A stretch of DNA of 64,000 bases from Catellatospora citrea (GTDB lineage: Bacteria; Actinomycetota; Actinomycetes; Mycobacteriales; Micromonosporaceae): assembly GCF_003610235.1 (NCBI RefSeq), contig NZ_RAPR01000001.1, positions 3,658,001 through 3,722,000 on the forward strand, read 5' to 3'. Below the pieces are notes generated by a model, which was given only the letters and a program-made list of their open reading frames with translations, was not told where the DNA came from and ran no database searches. Shown one piece after another: positions 44,058 through 52,618 of this stretch; position 1 is the stretch's first letter; each line of letters starts with the position of its first letter. Made by a program: the position numbers and the translations under genes.

Positions 44058-44109
44058 TTGAGAAGGCGCCCTTCCGCTACGCGTAGCGATGGGAAGGCGC
44101 CCTTCCTTC
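44058..44109. repeat. Palindromic element, family B copy 3
   Basis: Two GAAGGCGCCCTTCC words enclose CGCTACGCGTAGCG, the same centre type as copies 1 and 2 with GGCGCC in place of GGCACC. Twenty bases before the next gene. Confidence 0.75.
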
Positions 44110-44128
44110 GGGTGGGAGGATGGGCGGC

Positions 44129-44608
44129 ATGACGCATCCGTTGGTGGAGGAGGCCGCCAAGAAGGCGGCGGTCGCGTGGGTGTCGGTGGGCGGCGGGCTT
44201 GCGCGCGCGGTGTGGTGCCTGCCGCAGGACGGGCGGCTGCACGTGGTGGTCGGGCCGGGCGAGCAGGACCTGCCGGGGCTGGCCGAGGCCGCCACCGCCA
44301 CGGTGACGCTGCGCGGGGACCACGGCGGGGCGGTGGTCACCTATCCGGCGCAGGTGCAGCGGATCGAGCCGGGCAGCGAGCAGTGGGATGCGGTCGCGGT
44401 GACGCTGGCGGGCAAGCGGCTCAACTCTCCCGGCACCGCCGAGCTGCTCGCCGCGCGCTGGGGCCGGGAGTGCGCCCTGGTGGCGCTCACCCCGGCCGGC
44501 GACCCCGCACCGGCGGGCGACGACTCGGGGCGGGCCGAGCCGCGGCCGAGCCCCGCCGCCAACGCCACCCGCAAGCCGTTCCGGCTGCACCGGGTACGAC
44601 GCCGATAA
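44129..44608 (+). CDS. Hypothetical protein, possibly PNPOx-like split barrel
   Basis: A 159-residue protein. It alternates strands (AWVSVGGGLARAVWCLP, DGRLHVVVGPGEQ, ATVTLRGDHGGAVVTYPAQV) in a way resembling pyridoxamine-phosphate-oxidase-like barrels, but no cofactor motif is certain. The tail is Pro/Arg-rich. ATG 44129 is preferred to ATG 44120, since GGGAGG lies nine bases ahead. The PRC/CBS gene follows after 37 bases, suggesting an operon with it and DUF1003. Confidence 0.55.
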   Translation: MTHPLVEEAAKKAAVAWVSVGGGLARAVWCLPQDGRLHVVVGPGEQDLPGLAEAATATVTLRGDHGGAVVTYPAQVQRIEPGSEQWDAVAVTLAGKRLNSPGTAELLAARWGRECALVALTPAGDPAPAGDDSGRAEPRPSPAANATRKPFRLHRVRRR

Positions 44609-44645
44609 CGCCCGATCATGTGAGAAATACGCATACCATGCGAAT

Positions 44646-45896
44646 ATGGCCACGCTGACCAGGGTCTTCGTCGCCCGGCTCGCAGGCCTGCCCGTCTACG
44701 ACCCGAACGGCGACCAGGTGGGCCGGGTGCGTGACGCCGTCGCCCGGCTGCGCGCCGACGGGCCCCCGGCGGTCGTCGGGCTGGTCGCGGAGATGCCGCT
44801 GCGACGGCAGATCTTCCTGCCGATGGCCCGGATCACCTCGATCGACACCGACAGCGTGGTGCTCGGCTCCGGCACCATCAACCTGCGCCGCTTCCAGAAG
44901 GGCCCGGCCGAGCTGATGGTGCTCGCCGACCTGCTCGACCGGCGCATCAGCACCCCCAACGGCACCCCTGCCACGGTCGTGGACGTCGCCATGGAGTCCG
45001 ACCGGGCCGGACAGTGGAACCTCGGCCGCGTGGCCGTACGCGACGTCACCAGCCGGCTGAGCCGCCGCGGCCAGCTGCACCAGTTCGAGTGGCACGAGCT
45101 GACCGGGCTGGTCGACCCCGGTGCCCTGCAGGGCACCGCGTCCCTGCTCAACGTGCTGGAGAAGATGCGCCCGGCCGATCTCGCCAACGCCCTGCAGGAC
45201 CTGCCCGACCAGCGCAGGTACGCGGTGGCCGCGGCGCTGGACGACGAGCGGCTGGCCGACGTGCTGGAGGAACTGCCCGAGCACGCCCAGGTCGACATCC
45301 TGGCCCGGCTGGACCGCGAGCGGGCCGCCGACGTGCTGGAGGAGATGGACGCCGACGACGCCGCCGACCTGCTGGCCGAGCTGCCGCCCACGGAACGGGC
45401 CCTGCTGCTGGACCTGATGGAGCCGGAGGAGTCCGCCCCGGTGCGCGCCCTGATGCAGTACCGGCCGAACACCGCGGGCGCGCTGATGACCAGCGAGCCG
45501 GTGATCCTGACCCCGGACGCGACCGTCGCCGACGCGCTGGCCCGCATCCGCGAGAAGTCGCTGTCCCCGGCGCTGGCCGCGCAGGTGTTCGTGTGCCGCG
45601 CCCCGATCGACACGCCGACCGGCCGCTACCTGGGTGTGGTGCACTTCCAGCGGCTGCTGCGCGAGCCGCCCGGGGACCTGCTGGGCGGGGTGCTGGAGCG
45701 TGACATCACGCCGCTGTCGACGAGCCTGCCGCTGGCCGACATCACCCGGCGGATGGCGACGTACAACCTGGTCGCGATCGCGGTGGTGGACTCCGACGAC
45801 CGACTGGTCGGCGCGGTGACCGTGGACGACGTGCTCGACCACCTGCTGCCGCGGGACTGGCGGGAGCAGGAGCGCGCCGCGGACAGCAGCCCATGA
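44646..45896 (+). CDS. PRC-barrel, MgtE-N and CBS domain protein
   Basis: A 416-residue soluble protein. Two PRC-barrel-like parts (about 5-80 and 85-160), an MgtE N-terminal superhelix (about 165-270, repeats such as LADVLEELPEHAQVDIL) and a CBS pair (about 275-400, MTSEPVILTPDATVADAL and LVAIAVVDSDDRLVGAVT). It has no membrane part, unlike the Mg2+ channel MgtE, so it resembles only the sensor half. It may sense Mg2+ or a nucleotide and govern the DUF1003 membrane protein that follows after 25 bases. Confidence 0.85.
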   Translation: MATLTRVFVARLAGLPVYDPNGDQVGRVRDAVARLRADGPPAVVGLVAEMPLRRQIFLPMARITSIDTDSVVLGSGTINLRRFQKGPAELMVLADLLDRRISTPNGTPATVVDVAMESDRAGQWNLGRVAVRDVTSRLSRRGQLHQFEWHELTGLVDPGALQGTASLLNVLEKMRPADLANALQDLPDQRRYAVAAALDDERLADVLEELPEHAQVDILARLDRERAADVLEEMDADDAADLLAELPPTERALLLDLMEPEESAPVRALMQYRPNTAGALMTSEPVILTPDATVADALARIREKSLSPALAAQVFVCRAPIDTPTGRYLGVVHFQRLLREPPGDLLGGVLERDITPLSTSLPLADITRRMATYNLVAIAVVDSDDRLVGAVTVDDVLDHLLPRDWREQERAADSSP

Positions 45897-45921
45897 CGGC
45901 GGCCGTCCGGAAGGCGGTCCG

Positions 45922-46452
45922 GTGAACGACCGCCTGGACCAGCCCCGGGAGCCGCACGCCATCCGGCTGCCCCGCTGGGACCCCGACGCGTTCGGCAACT
46001 TCGCGGAGAAGTTCGCCCGCTTCATGGGCACCGCGAAGTTCCTCGTCTACATGACGGTCTTCGTGATCGTGTGGATCCTGATCAACCTGATCGGCGTCTT
46101 CGGGCTGCAGTGGGATCCGTACCCGTTCATCCTGCTCAACCTGTTCTTCAGCACCCAGGCGTCGTACGCCGCACCGCTGATCCTGCTCGCCCAGAACCGC
46201 CAGGCCGACCGCGACCGGCTGACCATCGACGAGGACCGCCGCCGCGCCCAGGCCCAGAAGGCCGACACGGAGTACCTGGCCCGGGAGATCGCCTCGCTGC
46301 GCATGGCGCTCAACGAGGTGGCGACCCGCGACTACATCCGCTCCGAGCTGGCCAAGCTGGCCGAGGAGCTGGACGACGCGGCAGCACGGCGGCACCAGCA
46401 GGAGAAGGCCGATCGCAAGGAAAAGAAAAGCCGCGCGTCGCAAGGGGCATGA
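45922..46452 (+). CDS. DUF1003 membrane protein
   Basis: A 176-residue protein of the DUF1003 family: ARFMGTAKFLVYMTVFVIVW and DPYPFILLNLFFSTQASYAA are the conserved membrane helices, with the QADRDR segment after them. The C-terminal 70 residues form a charged helix likely to be a coiled coil. GTG 45922 lies in a short gap after the MgtE-N gene, so they are likely one operon. Function is not known. Confidence 0.88.
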   Translation: MNDRLDQPREPHAIRLPRWDPDAFGNFAEKFARFMGTAKFLVYMTVFVIVWILINLIGVFGLQWDPYPFILLNLFFSTQASYAAPLILLAQNRQADRDRLTIDEDRRRAQAQKADTEYLAREIASLRMALNEVATRDYIRSELAKLAEELDDAAARRHQQEKADRKEKKSRASQGA

Positions 46453-46460
46453 CGCGCGGC
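46430..46460. terminator. Hairpin overlapping the DUF1003 stop
   Basis: GCCGCGCGTC (46430-46439) pairs with GACGCGCGGC (46451-46460), an 11-base loop, with the stop codon at its right foot; CTCTTT follows. Confidence 0.5.
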
Positions 46461-46582
46461 CGAATCTCTTTCGATGGTCCCACGGTCAGGGGACGTGGGG
46501 CAACGGGTCGCGAGAATGTTGCGCGTGCCACCCGGCCCTCGCGTCGGCCGGTCATGATCGATGCCGCGGGTAACATGGGCGC

Positions 46583-47725
46583 ATGTCCACCGCTGTGCAC
46601 GCCGACGACCAGGCTGTCCTGGCCGCACTCGCCTCCGTGAACGACCCGGAGATCAAGCGCCCCATCACCGAACTCGGCATGGTCGAATCGGTGAAGGTCG
46701 ACGCGGGTGTGGCGTACGTCCGCATCCTGCTCACCGTTGCCGGCTGCCCGCTCAAGGACACCCTGCGCACCGACATCACGGCGGCCGCCAGCACCGTCGA
46801 AGGCGTCACCTCGGTCGAGATCGACTTCGGCGTGATGAGCCCCGACCAGCGCCAGGACCTGCAGAAGCGGCTGCGCGGCAACGCCGCGGCCGAGCCGGTG
46901 ATCCCGTTCGCGCAGCCCGGCAGCCGCACCCGCGTGTACGCCGTCGCCTCCGGCAAGGGCGGCGTCGGCAAGTCCAGCGTCACCGTCAACCTGGCCGCCG
47001 CGCTGGCCGCCCGGGGCCTGTCGGTGGGTGTCGTCGACGCCGACATCTACGGCCACTCGGTGCCCCGCATGCTCGGCGTGCAGGGCCGCCCCACCCAGGT
47101 CGAAGACATGATCATGCCGCCGCAGGCGCACGGCGTGAAGGTCATCTCCATCGGTATGTTCACCAGCGGCAACGCCGCGGTCGTCTGGCGCGGGCCGATG
47201 CTGCACCGGGCCCTGCAGCAGTTCCTCGCCGACGTGTACTGGGGCGACCTGGACGTGCTGCTGCTCGACCTGCCCCCGGGCACCGGCGACATCGCGATCT
47301 CGCTGGCGCAGCTGCTGCCGACCGCCGAGATCCTGGTCGTCACGACCCCGCAGGCCGCGGCCGCCGAGGTCGCCGAGCGCGCCGGCGCGATCTCCATGCA
47401 GACCCACCAGCGCCTGGTCGGCGTCATCGAGAACATGTCCTGGCTGGAGCTGCCCGACGGCAGCCGGATGGAGGTCTTCGGTTCCGGCGGCGGGCAGACC
47501 GTGGCCGACTCGCTGACCCGCCTGACCGGCGCCTCGGTGCCGCTGCTGGGCCAGATCCCGCTGGACACCGGCGTACGCGAGGCGGGCGACGACGGCACCC
47601 CCGCCGTGCTGGCCAAGCCCGACTCCCCGGCCGGCACCGCCCTCAACGCCATCGCCGACCGCCTGGCCCTGCGTCGCGAGTCCCTGGTCGGCAAATCCCT
47701 CGGCCTCTCCCCCGCCAAGCGCTAG
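46583..47725 (+). CDS. mrp: Mrp/ApbC-type iron-sulfur carrier ATPase
   Basis: A 380-residue protein: DUF59 domain (about 10-90, GCPLKDTLR) followed by a deviant Walker A, SGKGGVGKSS (123-132). VVDADIYGHSVPRML and LLLDLPPGTGDIAISLAQL are typical. The CPHC motif of many relatives is absent (MSWLELPDGS is there instead), as is common in actinobacteria, so cluster binding may depend on other Cys. It would carry Fe-S clusters to targets such as the Nuo and Kor proteins nearby. Start ATG 46583. Confidence 0.92.
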   Translation: MSTAVHADDQAVLAALASVNDPEIKRPITELGMVESVKVDAGVAYVRILLTVAGCPLKDTLRTDITAAASTVEGVTSVEIDFGVMSPDQRQDLQKRLRGNAAAEPVIPFAQPGSRTRVYAVASGKGGVGKSSVTVNLAAALAARGLSVGVVDADIYGHSVPRMLGVQGRPTQVEDMIMPPQAHGVKVISIGMFTSGNAAVVWRGPMLHRALQQFLADVYWGDLDVLLLDLPPGTGDIAISLAQLLPTAEILVVTTPQAAAAEVAERAGAISMQTHQRLVGVIENMSWLELPDGSRMEVFGSGGGQTVADSLTRLTGASVPLLGQIPLDTGVREAGDDGTPAVLAKPDSPAGTALNAIADRLALRRESLVGKSLGLSPAKR

Positions 47726-47750
47726 CCCGGACACTCCCTCTCCCGACACA

Positions 47751-47788
47751 AAACGTGCGGCCCCGGATCAGTCCGGGGCCGCACGTTT
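47751..47788. terminator. Terminator after mrp
   Basis: AAACGTGCGGCCCCGGA (47751-47767) and its perfect complement (47772-47788) around 4 bases form a 17-bp stem, 25 bases after mrp. Confidence 0.88.
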
Positions 47789-47797
47789 CTTGGGATC

Positions 47798-47852
47798 GAT
47801 CATGAGGTTGTGGCCATGACACGCCGTCGAGCCGTGCCATAAGTTCATGATC
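47798..47852. repeat. 55-bp palindromic element, family A copy 4
   Basis: GATCATGAGGTTGTGG and CCATAAGTTCATGATC are the arms; the centre is CATGACACGCCGTCGAGCCG. The following CGCGGGTGGG agrees with copy 2. Confidence 0.86.
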
Positions 47853-47889
47853 ACCGCGGGTGGGCGGCGGGGTTGCCGTGGCGCGTTGG

Positions 47890-48303
47890 TCAGGTGGCGT
47901 CGTCGAAGCGGGCCGGGGTGGCGGCGGGCGCGGACGAGGTGGACGTCGGGGTGGCGGAGGCCATGGCGTTGACGTTGGCCTTGGTCTCGGCGGCCAGCTT
48001 GCCGGCGGTGCTCAGCTCGCCCTTGAGGTCGTCGTAGATGCCGGTCAGCGGCTTGCGGAGGGCGGCCTCGTCCTCCTCGCTGAGCAGGTGCTTGCGGACG
48101 AAGGCCTTCGGGTTCAGGTCTTCGAGCTTGATGTCGGTGCCCAGCTCCTTGCTCAGGTCGCCGGTGGCGTTCGTGGCCATGGCGCGCAGGCCGCGCAGCA
48201 TCCGCATGCCGTCGCCGATGACCTTGGGAAGCCGCTCCCCGAAGATCAACAGTGCGATCAGCAGGAGCCCGATGAACTCCCAGCTGTTCAGGTTGTCCAA
48301 CAC
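47890..48303 (-). CDS. tatB: Sec-independent translocase subunit TatB
   Basis: A 137-residue protein. NSWEFIGLLLIALLIFGERLPKV gives the membrane helix and the FGxxLP hinge; the amphipathic helix follows, and the tail from about 100 is Ala/Thr/Ser-rich. TatB takes twin-arginine precursors to TatC. It is read just after htrA on the same strand (64 bases), the order known next to mrp in mycobacteria. Length fits. Confidence 0.87.
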   Translation of the reverse strand: MLDNLNSWEFIGLLLIALLIFGERLPKVIGDGMRMLRGLRAMATNATGDLSKELGTDIKLEDLNPKAFVRKHLLSEEDEAALRKPLTGIYDDLKGELSTAGKLAAETKANVNAMASATPTSTSSAPAATPARFDDAT

Positions 48304-48367
48304 CGCTGCCTCCCGAGTGTGTCCGCCGTCGCAAGGGTACGTGCGCGACGGCCGGACAGGCCACCCC

Positions 48368-49639
48368 TCAGTCCGCGTCAGCGACGAGTGTCACGGCAGC
48401 ATCGTGGCTGGTGGCGCCCCGTTTGTAGGTCACTTCGACCACCTCACCCGGTGCAGTTTTCCGCACAAGTGCGATGAGGTCCGTCGGCTCGCTGAGCGGG
48501 CGGCCGTCGAAGCTGGTCACCACGTCACCGGTGCGCATGCCCGCCTCGGCGGCCGGGCCGGTGGCGGTGACCTCGCCCAGCCGCACCCCGCCGGCCGGTC
48601 CGCGGAACGACTCCTCGACCTCCGCGCCGATCACCGTACGGTGGGCCCGGCCCGCGGCGATGATCTCCTCGGCGACCCGGCGGGCGTGGTTGATCGGGAT
48701 GGCGAAGGCCAGGCCGATGTTGCCGGACGACTCCTCGCTGCCCGCCATCGACTTGATCACGGCGTTGATCCCGACGACCTGCCCGGCGGCGTCGACCAGC
48801 GGGCCGCCCGAGTTGCCGTGGTTGACCGCGGCGTCGGTCTGGATCGCGGCGTAGTACCTGGTGGTGCCGTTGTCGGCGTCGGTGGCGATGGGCCGGTCCA
48901 GCGCGCTGACGATGCCCGCGGTGACGGTGCCGCGCAGCGCCAGCGGCGAGCCGATGGCCACCACCGCGTCGCCGACCGCGACCGCGTCGGAGTCGCCCAG
49001 CATGGCCGGGTGCAGCTCGCCTCGCTTGACCTGGAGCACCGCGACGTCGGACTCCGGGTCGGTGCCGATCACCTTCGCCGGTGAGGTGGTGCCGTCGTCG
49101 AATATGACGCTCACCACTCCGGAGCTGCCGGACACCACGTGGTCGTTGGTGATGATGTGGCCGTCGGCGCTGGCCACGAAGCCCGAGCCGAGCGAGACGC
49201 TGCCGTCCACCGGCACCCGGACGGTGACCACGCTGGGCAGCAGCATGCTGGCCACGGCGGCCAGCGACTCGGGGGCGCGGTGCGGCGGGGAGGCGGTCGA
49301 GCCGAGGATCGAGCGGGCGGTATGGCGGTCGTCGCTGAACCGCACACCCATCGCGCCGCCGAGCACCCCCGCCAGTACGCCCGCGAGGACGGCCGCTCCG
49401 GCGACTGTCCACAACGTACGCCGTCGGGTATGGTCAGGCTCGGCCAACGGCTCCGGCACGGGCGCGTGTGCGCGCTCCGCGGGTGGCACGAGCGCCACCG
49501 GCGAGTGCGGATCGCGCCACGGATCGTTGAGCGCATCAGACCACCAAAACGACGCCGGCGGTGAGACGGCCGGTGGCGTCTGCTGCGCTGCCGTCCGGTC
49601 GTCGTCATCCGGCCGGCGAAAACCCCAGCCGTCGGTCAC
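48368..49639 (-). CDS. htrA: Membrane-anchored HtrA-type serine protease
   Basis: A 423-residue protein: Pro-rich cytoplasmic head (1-70), one membrane helix (about 76-98), a trypsin-like domain (about 125-300) with H167, D198 and S277 (GNSGGP), and one PDZ domain (about 325-415, TGPAAEAGMRTGDVVTSFDGRP). It degrades or refolds damaged extracellular proteins. GTG 49639 is chosen because the predicted head starts there. tatB follows on the same strand. Unlike in mycobacteria, there are no sigE/rseA genes upstream; the O-methyltransferase starts 80 bases away on the other strand. Confidence 0.92.
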   Translation of the reverse strand: MTDGWGFRRPDDDDRTAAQQTPPAVSPPASFWWSDALNDPWRDPHSPVALVPPAERAHAPVPEPLAEPDHTRRRTLWTVAGAAVLAGVLAGVLGGAMGVRFSDDRHTARSILGSTASPPHRAPESLAAVASMLLPSVVTVRVPVDGSVSLGSGFVASADGHIITNDHVVSGSSGVVSVIFDDGTTSPAKVIGTDPESDVAVLQVKRGELHPAMLGDSDAVAVGDAVVAIGSPLALRGTVTAGIVSALDRPIATDADNGTTRYYAAIQTDAAVNHGNSGGPLVDAAGQVVGINAVIKSMAGSEESSGNIGLAFAIPINHARRVAEEIIAAGRAHRTVIGAEVEESFRGPAGGVRLGEVTATGPAAEAGMRTGDVVTSFDGRPLSEPTDLIALVRKTAPGEVVEVTYKRGATSHDAAVTLVADAD

Positions 49640-49719
49640 TGACCAGCCCTCCGTCCCGTTCCCGGTTTCAGGATGGCATGGTTTCAACGTGAAAAATCAC
49701 TGTTCACGGAAGGTGCCCC

Positions 49720-50334
49720 ATGACGACGCTGCATCGCCAGCCCGGTAGCGCAGGCGACTTCATCGCGTCGTTCGTCCCCGAGGACGTGATCGCGCAGACG
49801 GCCCGCGGACTGGCGGTCGAGGTGGGTCTGCAGCCCGTCGCACCCGCGGTCGGCGCGGCCCTGCGCATGCTGGCCGGAGCCTGCGCCGCGAAGGCCGTCG
49901 TCGAGATCGGCACCGGCACCGGGGTCAGCGGGCTGTGGCTGCTGCGCGGGATGCGCGCCGACGGCGTGCTGACCACCATCGACCGCGAGTCCGAGCACCA
50001 GCGGATGGCCCGGCGGCTGTTCATGGAGGCCGGCTTCTCCGCCTCGCGGGCCCGGGTCATCACCGGCCGGGCACTGGAGGTGCTGCCCCGGCTCGCGGAC
50101 GGCGCCTACGACCTGATCTTCGTCGACGCCGACCCGACCGAGTACGCGGCGTTCATGGACGCCGCGGCCCGCCTGCTGCGCCCCGGCGGCGTGGTCGTCC
50201 TGCACGGAGTCCTGACCAGCGGCCGCGACGTCTTCACCGTCCGCGAGCTGGCCTATGCCGTCCGCGACAGCGACCTCTGGCAGCCCGCCCTGCTCCCCCT
50301 CGGCGAAGGCCTCCTCGCCGCCGTCAAAGCCTGA
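49720..50334 (+). CDS. O-methyltransferase (CCoAMT/Rv1220c-like)
   Basis: A 204-residue SAM-dependent enzyme: VVEIGTGTGVSGLWLLRGM (motif I), TTIDRESEHQRMARRLF and LIFVDADPTEYAAF. The family is the methyltransferase placed beside sigE in mycobacteria (Rv1220c). The substrate is not known. ATG 49720 has GGAAGGTG before it. Confidence 0.88.
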   Translation: MTTLHRQPGSAGDFIASFVPEDVIAQTARGLAVEVGLQPVAPAVGAALRMLAGACAAKAVVEIGTGTGVSGLWLLRGMRADGVLTTIDRESEHQRMARRLFMEAGFSASRARVITGRALEVLPRLADGAYDLIFVDADPTEYAAFMDAAARLLRPGGVVVLHGVLTSGRDVFTVRELAYAVRDSDLWQPALLPLGEGLLAAVKA

Positions 50335-50353
50335 CGACACCCCCGCCTTCAAA

Positions 50354-50416
50354 ATAGCCGCTGGCCTATCTCGTTGAAAACGTAGATCGTTTTCAACGAG
50401 ATAGGCCAGCGGCTAT
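50354..50416. repeat. 29-bp perfect inverted repeat between convergent genes
   Basis: Arms 50354-50382 and 50388-50416 are exact complements of 29 bases around the loop TAGAT. It is relatively AT-rich (ATAGCCGCTGGCCTATCTCG...). There is no T-run, and no related element in the window. A convergent terminator or a mobile palindrome are both possible. Confidence 0.9.
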
Positions 50417-50427
50417 GACAATCGGGG

Positions 50428-51882
50428 TCAGGAAACGGTGGAGAGCCAGCGGACCAGGGTGCGTACGCCCCAGCCGGTCGCGCCCTTGGTCAGCTCCCCG
50501 TCCGGCGCGGCCGACCAGGCCGGCGAGGACATGTCGATGTGCACCCACCGGTCGCGCATGCTGCCCGCGAACTCGCGCAGGTAGAGCGCCGCGGTGATGG
50601 TGCCGGGGTTACCGGCCGCGTTGTCCAGGTCGGCGATGTCGGAGGCGACGTCACCGGCGTACTCCTCGGCCAGCGGCAACCGCCACAGCGGCTCCCCGAC
50701 CTCGGCGCCCGCGGCGGTGAAGCCGTCGATCAGCGTCTCGTTGCCGCTGAACAGCGCGGCGGTCTTCTTGCCCAGCGCGATCCGCGACGCCCCGGTCAGC
50801 GTGGCCAGGTCGATGAGCAGATCGGGCGCGAGGTTCTCCACCGCGTACGCCATCGCGTCGCCGAGCACGACCCGGCCCTCGGCGTCGGTGCTGCGCACCT
50901 CGGAGGTGAGGCCGCCGTAGTGGGTGACCACGTCGCCCGAACGCCAGGCGCTGCCGGAGAGCATGTTCTCGGCCAGCGGCGCGAGCGCGGTGACCCGCAC
51001 CGGCAGGCCCAGCTCGGCCACCGCGAGCAGCGCGCCGACGACGGCTGCCGCGCCGCCCATGTCCTTGCGCATCAGCTGCATGGCGTCGTTGGGCTTGATG
51101 TCGATGCCGCCGGTGTCGTACGTGATGCCCTTGCCGACCAGCACCACGTGCTTGGTCGCGCCCTCCGGGGACCAGCTCAGCTCCAGCAGGCGGGGCTCGT
51201 GCACCGACCCGCCGCCGACGGCGAGGATGCCGCCGAAGCCCTCGGCCTCCAGCTGCTCGCGCTCGCGCACGGTGACCGTCACGCCGTCGCCGGCGCGCTC
51301 GCGCACCTGGCGCACGAACCAGTCCGGCGTCTTGGTCAGCGACGGGGTGTTGGTGAGGTCGCGGGCGAACCGGGTGTGCCCGGCCACGGTGCGGGTCGCC
51401 GCGAGCACGGCCGCCCGCTCCGGGCTGTCCGGCACGGCGACGACGACCTCGGCCAGCTTCGCCGCGGCCTCGGGCTTCTCCTCGGCCACGCGGAACCGGT
51501 ACGACGCCAGCCACAGGCCCTCGGCCAGGCCGCGCAGCGCGGCGTCGGTCAGGTCGGCGGGGGCGAGCACGGTGATCGCGGACTCCTTGGCCGCGGCACG
51601 GGCCAAGGCGGCACCGGCCGCCCGCCAGCCCGCCTCGTCACCGGATCCGACCCCGACGAGCAGCACCTTCGACGGCTCGCGCAGCGGCCGCGGCAGCGTC
51701 TGCACGGCGCCGGCCGAGCCCTTGTGCTCGGTGGCGGCGAGGAATGCCGTCACCTCGGCGGCGACGTCGGAGGGCAGCACGGCGAGCGGTGTGCCCGCCG
51801 CGGACTCGCCCTCGGCGGTGCCCACCGGGCACGCGACGGTTCCGGCGAGATCCGCCGCGCCGTCCAGTCGAATCGAGATCAT
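50428..51882 (-). CDS. pepA: Leucyl aminopeptidase (M17)
   Basis: A 484-residue cytoplasmic peptidase. The metal-binding catalytic domain (about 170-480) has VGKGITYDTGGIDIKP, then the M17 signature STDAEGRVVLGDAMAYA (NTDAEGR in most). The N-terminal domain is degenerate, as usual. It splits amino acids from peptides with two Zn/Mn ions. ATG 51882. The 281 bases upstream to DUF3117 contain nothing I can name. The 29-bp hairpin lies just after its stop. Confidence 0.94.
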   Translation of the reverse strand: MISIRLDGAADLAGTVACPVGTAEGESAAGTPLAVLPSDVAAEVTAFLAATEHKGSAGAVQTLPRPLREPSKVLLVGVGSGDEAGWRAAGAALARAAAKESAITVLAPADLTDAALRGLAEGLWLASYRFRVAEEKPEAAAKLAEVVVAVPDSPERAAVLAATRTVAGHTRFARDLTNTPSLTKTPDWFVRQVRERAGDGVTVTVREREQLEAEGFGGILAVGGGSVHEPRLLELSWSPEGATKHVVLVGKGITYDTGGIDIKPNDAMQLMRKDMGGAAAVVGALLAVAELGLPVRVTALAPLAENMLSGSAWRSGDVVTHYGGLTSEVRSTDAEGRVVLGDAMAYAVENLAPDLLIDLATLTGASRIALGKKTAALFSGNETLIDGFTAAGAEVGEPLWRLPLAEEYAGDVASDIADLDNAAGNPGTITAALYLREFAGSMRDRWVHIDMSSPAWSAAPDGELTKGATGWGVRTLVRWLSTVS

Positions 51883-52163
51883 CCCTGCCCCTTCACTGGC
51901 TGTGCCGCCGACGTCCCACCGGCCGCCGACCGCCTGACCCTACCGCGCCGCCTCCGCCGCCGGCCGCGACGGAGGTGCTGGCCCGCGGCCCGCCGGTGGG
52001 GGTCGCCGCCCGCGCGGCATACCGGATGAAGGACGCGTTGGAGCTGGTCAGGAGAAGGTGGTGCAACGGGGGTGAGACGGCGTCAGACCGCGCGTGGAGC
52101 GCGGCACAGGTCGCCGGGAGGGGTGGGTTGGACGGCCGGGATGGTGCCCGGCCGGTCCCGATG

Positions 52164-52331
52164 TCAGCCGACGGCCAGTTTGAGGGCCTCGCCGAGAGCG
52201 GTGGCCTCGTCTGGTGTCATCTCCACCACAAGCCGCCCGCCGCCTTCCAGCGGCACGCGCATGACGATTCCCCGGCCCTCTTTGGTGACCTCCAGCGGAC
52301 CGTCGCCCGTCCGCGGCTTCATCGCCGCCAT
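52164..52331 (-). CDS. DUF3117 small protein
   Basis: A 55-residue protein starting MAAMKPRTGDGPLEVTKEGR and ending ATALGEALKLAVG. It belongs to DUF3117, almost unchanged across actinobacteria, with no known role; its length and start are those of the family. ATG 52331 has GGGGAGA upstream. It stands alone: 280 bases to pepA and 287 to the divergent paaX gene. The latter gap must hold both promoters; I see no clear motif in it. Confidence 0.9.
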   Translation of the reverse strand: MAAMKPRTGDGPLEVTKEGRGIVMRVPLEGGGRLVVEMTPDEATALGEALKLAVG

Positions 52332-52618
52332 GTGTGTCTCCCCTCAGACTTGCCAGACCTGCACCCGGGTTGAATGCAAGACTTGGCGGGTCTCCCCGCC
52401 TGCTCCGCCGACGAAACCTCGCGACGGCTGCCGATGCAGCCTGCCCGCGACGCGCCGTCTTCGTACGCCGTCCGGCACCGGCGTGTGGTTGGGTGGGGCC
52501 ACACGAACGGGTGCCGACCAATGATTTTCCCTGATGGACTCCGCTAAGCCCAAACCGGGCCGGTCACGGTGTGACATCATCTCGCCAGCACAGTTCACAT
52601 CTGTCACAATCACCCCTC

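Noticed and set aside
23062..47852. CRISPR-like array made of the 55-bp palindromes
   Set aside because: Copies are kilobases apart with no regular spacers and no cas genes; they are dispersed repeats.
51883..52163. A gene in the gap between pepA and DUF3117
   Set aside because: Frames are short, lack ribosome sites and show no conserved pattern; nothing else is seen there.
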